A stretch of DNA of 64,000 nt from Stramenopiles sp. TOSAG23-2 (Eukaryota > Sar), in the NCBI GenBank assembly GCA_900128395.1, contig LT649236.1:19128-83127 (forward strand), given 5' to 3'. The notes beneath the pieces were generated by a model that saw only the letters and a list, made by a program, of their open reading frames with translations, did not search any database and was not told the origin of the DNA. Below, in pieces: positions 51,424-60,809 of this stretch. The translations under genes were made by a program, and so were the position numbers. The stretch's first letter is position 1. Every line of letters begins with the position of its first letter.

Positions 51424-53001
51424 ATGATGAAATATATAATATTATTTATTACTTATTATTACATATTATCCATCAATTCCATCACAGTATCGGCGCAAAA
51501 ACCTGCTGCAGATTATGTTGGATTACGGTTATTTTTAACTGAAAAAGGATTTGGTTATCTAGAATCGGTTGCTAAACAACTTATACTTAAAGATTTGCAA
51601 AATATTACCATACCGGATGTAAATTTCGATAAGGATGGTTTCAAAGGATCATTATCTGGGTTAAAATGTACAAATTTTGCTTTGGAAAATTTAACATTGG
51701 AAGCAACAAAAGAAAATTCTGTTGAGTTGGATGTAAATGGATTAGGTGTGAAATGCAGTGGTAACTGGAAGTATAAGTTAAAAAGTTGGCCACATATACC
51801 AAAAGGTCACGGTACTGTAGATATTAGTGTTGGTGGCGGCTCTTCAATGATGGCAGAAATTGATATCAGCAACAACAATGAAAACAATACAGTAATTAAG
51901 CCAGGGAATTGTAAAACAAATGTTGATATTACAAATTTACATTTCTCCGGAGGTATCTCTGGAGCTATCTTAAATTTATTGAAGAAATTAATACAAAAAA
52001 GTGTTCAATCAACAATTGATTCAGAAATTTGTAAAACAATTGATAATGTCGTTTCAACGAATTTGCAACCAATGTTTCAAAAACCACCATTGCAATGGCT
52101 TGCATGTGGCGTCGTTGAATCTGCACTATTTTGCGACATTGCTTTCCCAATCAATGGATTAGTGCCGCCGCAAGGCTTCCCTATTCCAAATCTTCCAGTA
52201 CCAAACCAAGAAATATTAAATGCAAAAGAACTTTTATTTGTATTAGATACATTTCCATTGAATAATATATTTTATATTATATGGAATGCTGGAATTTTGG
52301 ATGTTATCGTAACACCAGATATGGTACCTGCTTCGTTACCAATACAATTAAATACAAGTACATTTAGTACAATTGCACCTGGAATGTTTAAAAAATGGCC
52401 AAATGAAGCAATGGATTTAGAAATGAATGTATCTTCAAGGCCAATCGTTACGGCAGGTAATGGTGCAGGTAATATTACCATACCGATGGAATTTACTTTC
52501 AATGTATTAGATCAACAAACTGGTGTTCAATTTGGATTTTCTGAGCAGTGTCCATTGACCATATCACTAGCATTAGGAATAAAAAAAAACACTACCAGTC
52601 CTACTGCTGGCGAAATTTTATTTGGTGAAATCAAAGATTTTGAATGTGTTTTAACGTTAGTACGTTCAGCTGTTGGTGATATTGTTACAGATGATCTTAA
52701 CGCATTGCTTTCTGCTGCTCTTTCATTAGCTGCTTCAGCTGTGAATAAAAAATTAGAAGCTGGTTTTGGTTTCCCAAGTAATTTTGGAAAAGTTTCATTA
52801 AGCAATAGTTCAATATTATATTATGAAGGTACACCAGATTTTTATGCATTAGGAACCGATGTTGTTTACAATGGCATCGTAGATAATGCTGGAAGCGATT
52901 TATCAAGTAGCTTCAAATTAATGATCGAAAAAATCTTTATGGAGTATCCAAAAATCATCAGAAAATTGATATCGATGCGAGTGAATAAATTTTTTGAATA
53001 A
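51424..53001 (+). CDS. BPI/LBP/CETP-family secreted lipid-binding protein
   Basis: The ATG at 51424 starts a signal peptide (MMKYIILFITYYYILSINSI), giving 525 residues; the upstream frame is open but without ATG. The N-terminal half matches the BPI fold: LTEKGFGYLESVAKQLILKD, ITIPDVNF, and a pair of conserved Cys (C175-like positions in KPGNCKTNVDI and DSEICKTID) as in the BPI disulphide. The C-terminal half repeats the boomerang domain (GVQFGFSEQCPLTISLALG, KLEAGFGFPSNFGKVSL). BPI proteins bind lipopolysaccharide or lipids in two apolar pockets and are about 450-500 residues, so the length fits. N-glycosylation sites are present. In a phagotrophic protist it could bind bacterial lipids. Confidence 0.88.
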   Translation: MMKYIILFITYYYILSINSITVSAQKPAADYVGLRLFLTEKGFGYLESVAKQLILKDLQNITIPDVNFDKDGFKGSLSGLKCTNFALENLTLEATKENSVELDVNGLGVKCSGNWKYKLKSWPHIPKGHGTVDISVGGGSSMMAEIDISNNNENNTVIKPGNCKTNVDITNLHFSGGISGAILNLLKKLIQKSVQSTIDSEICKTIDNVVSTNLQPMFQKPPLQWLACGVVESALFCDIAFPINGLVPPQGFPIPNLPVPNQEILNAKELLFVLDTFPLNNIFYIIWNAGILDVIVTPDMVPASLPIQLNTSTFSTIAPGMFKKWPNEAMDLEMNVSSRPIVTAGNGAGNITIPMEFTFNVLDQQTGVQFGFSEQCPLTISLALGIKKNTTSPTAGEILFGEIKDFECVLTLVRSAVGDIVTDDLNALLSAALSLAASAVNKKLEAGFGFPSNFGKVSLSNSSILYYEGTPDFYALGTDVVYNGIVDNAGSDLSSSFKLMIEKIFMEYPKIIRKLISMRVNKFFE

Positions 53002-53115
53002 AAAAAATATATATATATACGAGAAGTATGATAATATTATACGAGAGTACACTTTAATTCGTCGTACGAAGTATTAATGTTTACACACACACGTCGCGCT
53101 CTCCCTTTCTTTCTT
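53002..53115. other. Compact convergent spacer with TACGAG x2 and TACGAAGTA
   Basis: In 114 bp it holds TACGAG at 53018-53023 and 53040-53045 and TACGAAGTA at 53065-53073. This is the shortest convergent spacer, with the densest motif content. Confidence 0.6.
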
Positions 53116-56100
53116 TTAACTCGACATAGAAATAAAAAATTTCAATGCATCATCCCACAAGGATGCGGGAAAACGTTGTTCAAAATTCCATTGTAATGGA
53201 TCTGCATTTTTACCTTTACTAATGACCAAGGACCACATGTCGCCATCTTTATCATTCCCTTTCTTGCTATCTAGTTCATCGTTTTTAATTCTAGTTACAG
53301 GATCGTTTTCCTTATTGTCTAAATCATCCCGTTCTTGTGGTAATATTTTACCTTGTGCTTCACTATTTTTCCTACTTTCCATCATTTTTTCAATATACTC
53401 GACAATCATATCTACACTCAATTCTTGCTCTACGACACTGGTATTACGTTTGTTTTCGTAACATACGGCAATCAAAGTTGGAAACAATACATGTTTATTT
53501 GCTTCCTCGCTAAAGAATCGAAATGGTAATGAACAAATACGTTGAAGTGCAGTCGTCTGCGTCCCCCAATTTAAACTCTCTTGGTTTTTTTGGCAGCTTA
53601 AAGCGTGATATCCCATCAATATCAATGATTTTTTAATGACTTCATCTTTTACCTCCATGTTTGCCCCTTCTTTAATATCAGACATTGATGATTTGTCTAA
53701 CAATGAATTTAAAACATGATAAAACTGAGGCTGAAGACTAGGTGAGCTAAGTAATCGTTGAAACATTCGGACATCTAAACGGGCAACTATATTCATAACA
53801 TCCAACGCATTTAAAACAATTCCCGTTTCCCAGGACTCTTTTGAATCAGCCATTGAAAATAATAATGACAATAATCCAGAAATGCACGTGCCACCTAAAC
53901 TTTCAGAGACATTGCTTGGCAATGGACGAATATTTTTCCTATTGTTATTGCCATTTTTGCTGCTACTACTATAATTATAATTATCTTGGACAAGACTAGA
54001 TGCAAAGCTAGATAAAAAATGTAAACCGTTGAGCATCACATCCATGGTTTGTGTTTTACGTATTGAACCACTAGCACCTAATTGCAATTCGTATAATCTA
54101 TATAATTCGCCTAGTTTCTCAACATGGCGTGCTATTGTGAACAATGTCGCGATGTTTTCATAATATTCATACGGTATCCATTCAACTTTTGATGTATTAA
54201 GACTAACAGCTAAAACGCGCAAACATGCGATTAATAATTGGTGATTCCATTCCGATTTTACACGGTTGCTAGATTCTGGATCAACTTTTTCAATTGCATC
54301 GGTCAATGCAAAAGATAAAATAGATGAGATTTGCCCAACCGCACCATTTGCATGGAAATAAATTCTATTGTCAAAATCTTTAATAATTGCTAATTCCACG
54401 ATTCGTAAAGCACTAGTGACTACGTGTGGAGCCCGATCTGTCATTTCACGGGTACAGATTGATAAAATATTTGCAAACACTTTACTCGTGCGAAATAATG
54501 CTGCTGTTTGATTTTCAAATGGTTTACTTTTTGAGCTACGTATAATAGTTCTAAATTTATTAATTCGCTCCTCCGATCCACTTGGCAAAGTGACTAAATC
54601 TGCAAATAACCGATGTAACGTTTTATTATCATCCGCATTTGTTGTATTTGAATCAACATCTGATTTACTAGTTTCATCAACTTTTTCAGCAAATTCTTCC
54701 CAAAAACTTGTCATCTTTTGTTTGCACTTTTTCATTTGCCGTTTCTTTGCTTTTTGGGCATTTTTCTTTGCTAACTTTGTTTCTGCACTTGTTGTATTGC
54801 TATTATTAACATTTGCTTGAACATTACTGTCAACGGTTGAAGTGGTCGACGTTGATGACATTGAATTGATTTTCTTACCTATTTTTAAATTACTATTACT
54901 ATCGTTATTACTATTAGAATCGTCCACCTTTGCTTTTCTGTTACTATTATCGGTAGATCCTTTTCGCTTTGGTGGAGACGTATTGCTTCCTTTTCGCTTT
55001 GGAGAACCGCGTTTCGGCGAACCACGTTTGGGTGATTTAGCACTAGAAAATGTTACTTCACCAGTCATTTCATCCGTATGCCGTGGTGATAATTGCAATG
55101 TATTTCGTAAATTTGCATTTGCTTTTTTTGCTTCAATGCTACGTCGATGATTTAATTGTGCCCTATCCTCTCTTAATTTCATTTCCATTTTCTTTGCATT
55201 TTTTGCTGCTAATGCTTCTTCTTCCAAGGACTTCTTCCTTGCATTAGCTGCCTCCTCTTGCCTTAACTTTTTATCCAACATGGCTTTCTCTTTTGCGTTG
55301 CGAATTTCCAATGCTTTTGCTTCCTTCTTCTCTTGAAGTTTACGAATTTTCTCTCGTTCCTCTTCTGCTTTCTTATTTAACATTTCAAGCCTTTCCTTTG
55401 CCATTGCTTCTTTCTTCTTTTTCTCATCTTCTTTTGCTTTCACAATTTTTTGACGTTGCAATTCTGCTTGCTTTAAACGATTTTGTAACATTTCCTTCCT
55501 TTCCATAACTTCTTTTTGCAACTTTTCCCGTACCTCGTTCGCTGATTCTTCGATTCTTGTATGTCTTGTTCTTTTACTATTCACAATTTCTTCTTTGTGT
55601 TTCCGTGCTCGTTCACTCCCTTCGTCAATGCGACGTTTGATTTCTCTAGCTCTGTTTTCTTGTGTTAAATTGTTTATAAAAACAATTTCAGATATTTTAT
55701 CGTTTTCACTTTCTGCACGTTTGCGAATATTTGCCATCCGTTCATCCCTGCGATCGGATGCTGCTTTAAGGCGTGTTTGTATGGTGGATTCTTTCTCTGC
55801 CAACATTTTTTCCCGTTGTTCTTTCGAAGTACGCAGTCTAGTTTCCCTTATATTTAACCATGCTTTTTTCTCTTCTTTGATTTTTTCCCGATTAATGCGA
55901 GCTAATGATTGTTTTTCGATAAACTTCCTTTGTGCCTCCATAGGTGTTGGCTTTGCACGGTCTGGTGAAGACAATTTGGCATGCAATGACCTTTGTTTCT
56001 CCGGTGGCGATGAACGTGCTGGGGATGGTGGGGATTGTTGGCGATAATCATCATCATCATCGCTATCATCATCATCATCATCACTTTCTTCTTCACTCAT

Positions 56101-57588
56101 CATCATATCCCCCCATAGGCCAGTTGAGCTTGTATTATCTAAACGTAACATCTCTAATACTTGTGTCGTTGCATTATTTCCACTACTATTTGTGCTACTG
56201 TCATTTTTATCATCCTCTTCATCTTCTATATTGCTTTGACTTTTCTCCAGCATACCAGGTGAACGACTATGGTTTAAGTTGCCGTCTTCATCAACTACAC
56301 CACTTAAAGTTGTAATCACTTCTTGCTGCTGTTGTTGTTGTTGTTGCTGTTGTTCATTATCGGCATCCTCGTTACCACCATCACCGCCATTACGCTTTGG
56401 CATGGAAACCGATGAAGATGAAAATGTTAAGCCACTATTAGATTGATCATATGGGCGTAATGATGCAATAATTTTTTGTGATTGTTGAGAGGATGATTTA
56501 TTTGCACGTTTTAGAACGGATTCAACAATTTGATTGATTCCGCTAAGACTTGCTGGTGAACTTTTTTTAATTTCCCATGCAACACTTCCTTTCTTTTTCA
56601 ATGCAGATCCTGATTTTTCTAATCCACTTGAACTCTCATCGATATTGTTGTCTCCCATGTCTTTTCTTAACGCTTCATATTCTTTCTGTAATTTAACGGT
56701 ATCAACCAAGGTCTGAAAACTATCGCGCCATTCAGCCATTAACTCCAATGCAGCAACGGCACTTTCGATTTCGCTATCAAATTCACAGATATAATATAAT
56801 TCATCGACAGCTTGGTTAACATTTTGAAAAAGTATCGATTGTAATTGTTTCCTTAAACGCAATTTTTCCCGTATGAACGGGTCGGTTGATGAGGAAGATA
56901 AATCATCGCCATCATTATTTTTATTGCTGCTGTTGCTACTGCTTCGTCTGAAAGTCTGTTGAGCATTCGTTTCGTTATCCCCTCCTTTCTTACCTACTGG
57001 TATAGCCATACGTGCTGCACGTTTTGGAGTGGAGGCAGAAGAAGAAGAGGAGGAGGAGGAGGTGCTTTTTGATGATTTTTTACTACTTTTGCCGTTACTG
57101 TTGTTGTTCGTACCACGAAGTACTGCAGCTGCCCATGAATTTTTAGACGGTGGTTTCACCTGTTTTTTCGACCTGTCACCACTACTTGTGTTCTTTTTAC
57201 TTAAAGGCGGATCTTTATCAAAATTAATTTCCTTATCCTTTGTTTTCGTGGTGGATCCTTTATCGCTTTTATTGGTAGTAGTATTTGCAGCTCTTTTCTT
57301 TCTGTTTTGTTTTTTCTTTATCAAGTTTTTCTTTTCATTAGTTGAATCATTTGGTACACGCCAAGCTAAACCATGCCTGCCTTTCCTTGCAAATCTTTGT
57401 TTCTCTGGTTTTTCTTTCTTCTGTACTGTTACCCAACCAGAACCTGATTCAGAGCTACCTTTATTGTTATTAGTATTCTTTTTCGATGCACTTTCCGTTT
57501 TCTTCTTCAAAATTTCACTAGAACTACTATTTGACATCTTGTTTTCGTCTTTTGTCCCAACGTCTGTAACGTTTGAACTACTAGACAT
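53116..57588 (-). CDS. SCAPER: SCAPER-like protein (S-phase cyclin A-associated, ER)
   Basis: This encodes 1490 residues. About 240-310 match the SCAPER N-terminal domain (LRKQLQSILFQNVNQAVDEL, YYICEFD, FQTLVDTVKLQKEYEAL). The basic N-terminus carries GWVTVQKKEKPEKQRFARKG. Disordered stretches contain Ser, Gln and Asp runs (DDDDDDSDDDDDY near 505). A long charged coiled coil (about 560-825) includes RARKHKEEIVNSKRTRH and EMLQNRLKQAELQRQKIVKA. A GSPKRGSPKRKGS basic patch and an alpha-helical, HEAT/ARM-like C-terminus (about 960-1460) follow. In animals SCAPER links ribosome-bound TTC5 to CCR4-NOT for tubulin mRNA decay, and its loss causes a ciliopathy. The C-terminal HEAT-like region fits. 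The N-terminal domain makes the call good. Confidence 0.88.
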   Translation of the reverse strand: MSSSSNVTDVGTKDENKMSNSSSSEILKKKTESASKKNTNNNKGSSESGSGWVTVQKKEKPEKQRFARKGRHGLAWRVPNDSTNEKKNLIKKKQNRKKRAANTTTNKSDKGSTTKTKDKEINFDKDPPLSKKNTSSGDRSKKQVKPPSKNSWAAAVLRGTNNNSNGKSSKKSSKSTSSSSSSSSASTPKRAARMAIPVGKKGGDNETNAQQTFRRSSSNSSNKNNDGDDLSSSSTDPFIREKLRLRKQLQSILFQNVNQAVDELYYICEFDSEIESAVAALELMAEWRDSFQTLVDTVKLQKEYEALRKDMGDNNIDESSSGLEKSGSALKKKGSVAWEIKKSSPASLSGINQIVESVLKRANKSSSQQSQKIIASLRPYDQSNSGLTFSSSSVSMPKRNGGDGGNEDADNEQQQQQQQQQQEVITTLSGVVDEDGNLNHSRSPGMLEKSQSNIEDEEDDKNDSSTNSSGNNATTQVLEMLRLDNTSSTGLWGDMMMSEEESDDDDDDSDDDDDYRQQSPPSPARSSPPEKQRSLHAKLSSPDRAKPTPMEAQRKFIEKQSLARINREKIKEEKKAWLNIRETRLRTSKEQREKMLAEKESTIQTRLKAASDRRDERMANIRKRAESENDKISEIVFINNLTQENRAREIKRRIDEGSERARKHKEEIVNSKRTRHTRIEESANEVREKLQKEVMERKEMLQNRLKQAELQRQKIVKAKEDEKKKKEAMAKERLEMLNKKAEEEREKIRKLQEKKEAKALEIRNAKEKAMLDKKLRQEEAANARKKSLEEEALAAKNAKKMEMKLREDRAQLNHRRSIEAKKANANLRNTLQLSPRHTDEMTGEVTFSSAKSPKRGSPKRGSPKRKGSNTSPPKRKGSTDNSNRKAKVDDSNSNNDSNSNLKIGKKINSMSSTSTTSTVDSNVQANVNNSNTTSAETKLAKKNAQKAKKRQMKKCKQKMTSFWEEFAEKVDETSKSDVDSNTTNADDNKTLHRLFADLVTLPSGSEERINKFRTIIRSSKSKPFENQTAALFRTSKVFANILSICTREMTDRAPHVVTSALRIVELAIIKDFDNRIYFHANGAVGQISSILSFALTDAIEKVDPESSNRVKSEWNHQLLIACLRVLAVSLNTSKVEWIPYEYYENIATLFTIARHVEKLGELYRLYELQLGASGSIRKTQTMDVMLNGLHFLSSFASSLVQDNYNYSSSSKNGNNNRKNIRPLPSNVSESLGGTCISGLLSLLFSMADSKESWETGIVLNALDVMNIVARLDVRMFQRLLSSPSLQPQFYHVLNSLLDKSSMSDIKEGANMEVKDEVIKKSLILMGYHALSCQKNQESLNWGTQTTALQRICSLPFRFFSEEANKHVLFPTLIAVCYENKRNTSVVEQELSVDMIVEYIEKMMESRKNSEAQGKILPQERDDLDNKENDPVTRIKNDELDSKKGNDKDGDMWSLVISKGKNADPLQWNFEQRFPASLWDDALKFFISMSS

Positions 57589-58067
57589 ATTTATTTTAGT
57601 TTACTATATTGTTATTTATGCCTGTATATATTAATGTATATATATATATATATATTCTCCTAACAATAAAATACACAACAACAACAATAAAAACAAAAAC
57701 GTTTTTACTATAGAATAAAACCTCAGTCTCTATCTATTTGTTTCGTAACTTACATTTCAAATCTATATATAATAATAATACCACCTAATTTTTATTTCTA
57801 TAATACTATTCAATGCTGTTTATGCTGGTATGCCAGTTGTTTTTTTCAAAATAAAAACAAATTTATGCAATTCAAAATTGGTTTGAGATCTTAGTTTATA
57901 GACCAAATACCTATCAAAATAGGAGGTATACACCATTGGACCATTTTTTAAAAATTAGCATGGCGATATAGATAGATAATATTTAGGCCGTAATATTATG
58001 CACCTTCTTGGTAGATAGTGCTAACCAGCTATTAATAACCAGCTATAACCAGTCGTCTACTGTACTT

Positions 58068-58214
58068 ATGAAATTTATAAATGAAGCTGGAAGGAAATCC
58101 TGGAAATCTGGAAATCCAGGTTATTATATTAAGGTGCCCAGGAAATTAGAAAAAAAGAAGCACAAAGAACAATCATCTGTCGTGAAGACAATAAGGACAC
58201 GACAGATTAAATGA
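58068..58214 (+). other. Possible 48-residue protein or exon
   Basis: The ATG at 58068 opens MKFINEAGRKSWKSGNPG, then YYIKVPRKLEKKKHKEQSSV, ending after RTRQIK. The composition is protein-like and basic rather than AT-driven. No family was recognised and the upstream frame gives no support. It may be a small gene or a chance frame. Confidence 0.25.
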
Positions 58215-58357
58215 AATACAAAACAGTATTATATATATATATATAATTACAATAGGTATTAATATATATTGTGAAACGTTATTTTATCAATTTGAATTAT
58301 TATTATTATTATTTTAAATTGATTGAATAATATAAAAAAAAAAAAAACAACAGTTTT

Positions 58358-58444
58358 ATGCCAAGAAACGCATTAAAAATTGATTCTAAAGCTTGGGGTG
58401 TTATTGGACCGAGTTTCTGCCTACGGTGTCTTGATAACGGTTAG
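58358..58444 (+). promoter_or_regulatory. Possible upstream ORF of MIOX
   Basis: ATG to TAG, 28 codons (MPRNALKIDSKAWGVIGPSF...), ends 36 bp before the MIOX ATG. If it lies in the leader it would reduce or regulate MIOX translation. It could equally be chance. Confidence 0.3.
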
Positions 58445-58480
58445 ATTATTTAACAACGACAAAAAAAGAAAGAAAGAAAA

Positions 58481-59458
58481 ATGAATTTACTTGTTCAAAA
58501 TAATGAGTGTGAAGAAGAAAAGACCAGAGATTTATCATCGTATATTTATCTACCGGAAGAAGAGGGAAAAGCAGGATGGAAACAATTGTCTATCGTGGAA
58601 AAAGTTTCAGTGAATCAAAACAAGGTGAAAGAAGAGTTCCGAGTATATGATGCAAAAGCATGTGATCGTTTTGAAGTTGTAAAGCAACATTACAAAGATA
58701 TGAGATGTTACCAAACATTGAATTACGTCAATCGAGTGTATGAAAAATTTCATAAATTCGACAAGGCAAAAATGACTGTCTGGGAAGCATTTGAAAAATT
58801 AGGCGACTATGTTGACTCCAGTGATCCAGATATTGACTTACCAAATGTTGAACATGGATTCCAAACGGCAGAAGCTATTCGACGAGCAGGTCATCCTGAG
58901 TGGATGCAATTGATCGGATTAATACATGACATGGGGAAAATTCTCTTTTTATGGGGTGAACCATGTGATGGTATGGAAGGTACAGCAACTGGTAAGCAAT
59001 GGGCTTTAGGTGGAGATACTTGGATAGTTGGTGTTGATATTCCATCCACAGTGGTATTTCCAGAGTTCAATCGATTAAATCCAGATATGATTGCATCAGC
59101 AACACAAACCAAATCTTCTTCAACTGGAATATACCAGAAAAATTGCGGTTTAGCAAATTGTAAATTTGCATATGGACATGATGAATATCTATATCGATTT
59201 CTTATCCACAACAAAAGCAAATTTCCTCCTGAAGCTTTGGCAATTGTGAGATACCACAGTTGTTATCCATTCCATACAAAAGGTGAATATCGAGATCTCA
59301 TGAATGATGAAGATCATTATTTACTGGAATGGGTTCAAGAATTTAATCGCTTTGATTTATATACAAAAGACAATGCAAGACCTGATATGGTTGCTTTGAA
59401 GCCATATTACAATGATCTTATCATTAAATTCCTTGGCGAAGGTAAATTGGATTGGTAA
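58481..59458 (+). CDS. MIOX: myo-Inositol oxygenase
   Basis: This encodes 325 residues. The enzyme cleaves myo-inositol with O2 to D-glucuronate using a di-iron site. All iron ligands are in place: H125 (NVEHGFQTAE), H149/D150 (IGLIHDMGK), H233 (YGHDEYLYR), H259 (VRYHSCYPFHT) and D292 (FNRFDLYTKDN). The N-terminal ~50 residues are variable. An insertion of about 11 residues lies between LWGEP and QWALGGDT (CDGMEGTATGK), where the vertebrate enzyme runs directly GEPQWAVVGDT; it lies in a surface loop after the active-site strand. It is cytosolic. Product glucuronate would feed the uronate pathway. A 28-codon frame lies just upstream. Confidence 0.97.
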   Translation: MNLLVQNNECEEEKTRDLSSYIYLPEEEGKAGWKQLSIVEKVSVNQNKVKEEFRVYDAKACDRFEVVKQHYKDMRCYQTLNYVNRVYEKFHKFDKAKMTVWEAFEKLGDYVDSSDPDIDLPNVEHGFQTAEAIRRAGHPEWMQLIGLIHDMGKILFLWGEPCDGMEGTATGKQWALGGDTWIVGVDIPSTVVFPEFNRLNPDMIASATQTKSSSTGIYQKNCGLANCKFAYGHDEYLYRFLIHNKSKFPPEALAIVRYHSCYPFHTKGEYRDLMNDEDHYLLEWVQEFNRFDLYTKDNARPDMVALKPYYNDLIIKFLGEGKLDW

Positions 59459-59831
59459 TTTACTTGCACATTATATATAATATATAAGACCCCTCTTTTC
59501 GAAGTAGGAAATATTATGATGATGAAGCAAAGAAGTATATATACAGTATAATAAAAATATAAAATACTTCATATATATCATATGGATATATATACTAATA
59601 TTTACAATGCTTTTTCTTATAAAATAACACCACACAGCATTAATTTTTTTCAGCAGACACAACTATTTGTGAGTCATCATTATGATGCGATTATCTTTAT
59701 AAATATATATATATATATATACATTGATATACATTCGATACATAACAAACACAAATAATTTATTGTACAGGATAAATTGAAATAATATACTTATAATAAA
59801 CATAATCTTATATAAATAATACTTGTAAAAT
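59459..59831. other. Tandem spacer, no gene seen
   Basis: This 373-bp AT-rich spacer lies between MIOX and the next plus gene, with (TA)n at about 59703-59720. It has TTTTCGAAGTAGG near 59498 but no TACGAA. Confidence 0.45.
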
Positions 59832-60497
59832 ATGTCGTTTGGGACACCATTAGCCGGTCCTGATTATTGGAAAGTGACTGAAGATCCAAAAACTAAAAGG
59901 CCAACACGTGATAGTACAAAATTTTACACTGGAAATCCTGATGATACACCATGGAATAGAGATTTGTTATGGAAAACATTTGTGGTACAAGAAAGTAATT
60001 GCCATTTAAAACGTCCCGATACTGCATCTGGTAGTATCGGTTTAAGAAGAACCATGATGGGTGTTACTGGTACACTTGTCCCTGAGGCTATGATGCATAT
60101 GTTAAATACAGCCCCAGAGAAAGTAGCCGAACGTAAGAAAAAAAACGAACTAGAAGCTTCCAAGTTCAAACCATCGATGAGCACAATGCCATTTAAATAT
60201 AGTACACCTAGAGACTCAGCGCGTGGTAGTCGTCCACCAACTGGGCGTTCCGGTAATTTAAGTTCTCGATCACGTAAAAGTAGTGCTAGAAAGTCAGTTC
60301 GTGGAGTTTCTAGAGATGAAGTACAAATGTTAAAAACTATGTTAAAAGATGAAAGGAGGAAAAGAGAGAAAACGGAACAAAAACTTGGTAATATTGAATC
60401 TAAATTAGATACATTAATGGAACAAATTGGAAATGGTCGTTTAAATACACGTAGGAGTGGATATAGTAGTAGTAGAAGAAGTTCAGGACGGCGTTAA
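59832..60497 (+). CDS. Basic coiled-coil protein, unknown
   Basis: This encodes 221 residues. The N-terminal ~100 residues are ordered (FGTPLAGPDYWKVTEDPK, FYTGNPDDTPWNRDLLWKTF, GVTGTLVPEAMM). They are followed by a Ser/Arg-rich stretch (SARGSRPPTGRSG, SSRSRKSSARKSVRG), a short coiled coil (LKDERRKREKTEQKL) and an Arg/Ser tail. The N-terminal pattern, with short Trp/Tyr/Pro motifs and a strongly basic disordered tail, resembles microtubule-inner or axonemal proteins, but no family is recognised. It converges on the fusion oxidoreductase. Confidence 0.75.
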   Translation: MSFGTPLAGPDYWKVTEDPKTKRPTRDSTKFYTGNPDDTPWNRDLLWKTFVVQESNCHLKRPDTASGSIGLRRTMMGVTGTLVPEAMMHMLNTAPEKVAERKKKNELEASKFKPSMSTMPFKYSTPRDSARGSRPPTGRSGNLSSRSRKSSARKSVRGVSRDEVQMLKTMLKDERRKREKTEQKLGNIESKLDTLMEQIGNGRLNTRRSGYSSSRRSSGRR

Positions 60498-60809
60498 TAT
60501 TTTATATTGTAAATTGAAAGTAAATGATAATACTAATATCATATAAAAGTATGTCAGAAAATGGTATGCATATATTATATATACGAGAACACCACGGCTT
60601 CGTACGAAGTATTAAATATTCTTTCACAACACACAGAGCTGGAGAGAGTGTATTATTATTATTAAAAACGCAGCAGAAAATATTTTGTTAAATAAAAAAA
60701 CTAGAGATTATTATATTATAAATATGATACATCCGCGTATAATATTCTTTTGAGAATATTGATCTAGACACTCTCAACGCGTTTCATTTTCCTTTCTCTT
60801 TTCTTTCGC
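60498..60809. other. Convergent spacer with TACGAG and TACGAAGTA
   Basis: TACGAG lies at 60582-60587. TACGAAGTA lies at 60603-60611, within the palindrome CTTCGTACGAAG (60598-60609) that also occurs at 15620-15631. No gene was seen. Confidence 0.65.

Larger units (their letters stand above)
57589..58480. promoter_or_regulatory. Divergent spacer with possible short frames
   Basis: This 892-bp AT-rich spacer contains (TA)n at about 57635-57654 and an A-run at 58335-58347. A 48-codon frame lies at 58068-58214 (MKFINEAGRKSWKSGNPG...), and a 28-codon frame at 58358-58444 just before the MIOX ATG. Neither can be proven to be a gene. Confidence 0.4.

Noticed and set aside
57029-57634. 201-residue plus frame opposite SCAPER
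   Set aside because: The Glu, Leu and Phe runs are the antisense of Ser/Lys codon runs in the real gene.
58008-58067. Upstream extension of the 58068 frame
   Set aside because: It has no good start, and the residues come from a CCAGCTA/AACCAGT repeat-like stretch, not protein-like sequence.
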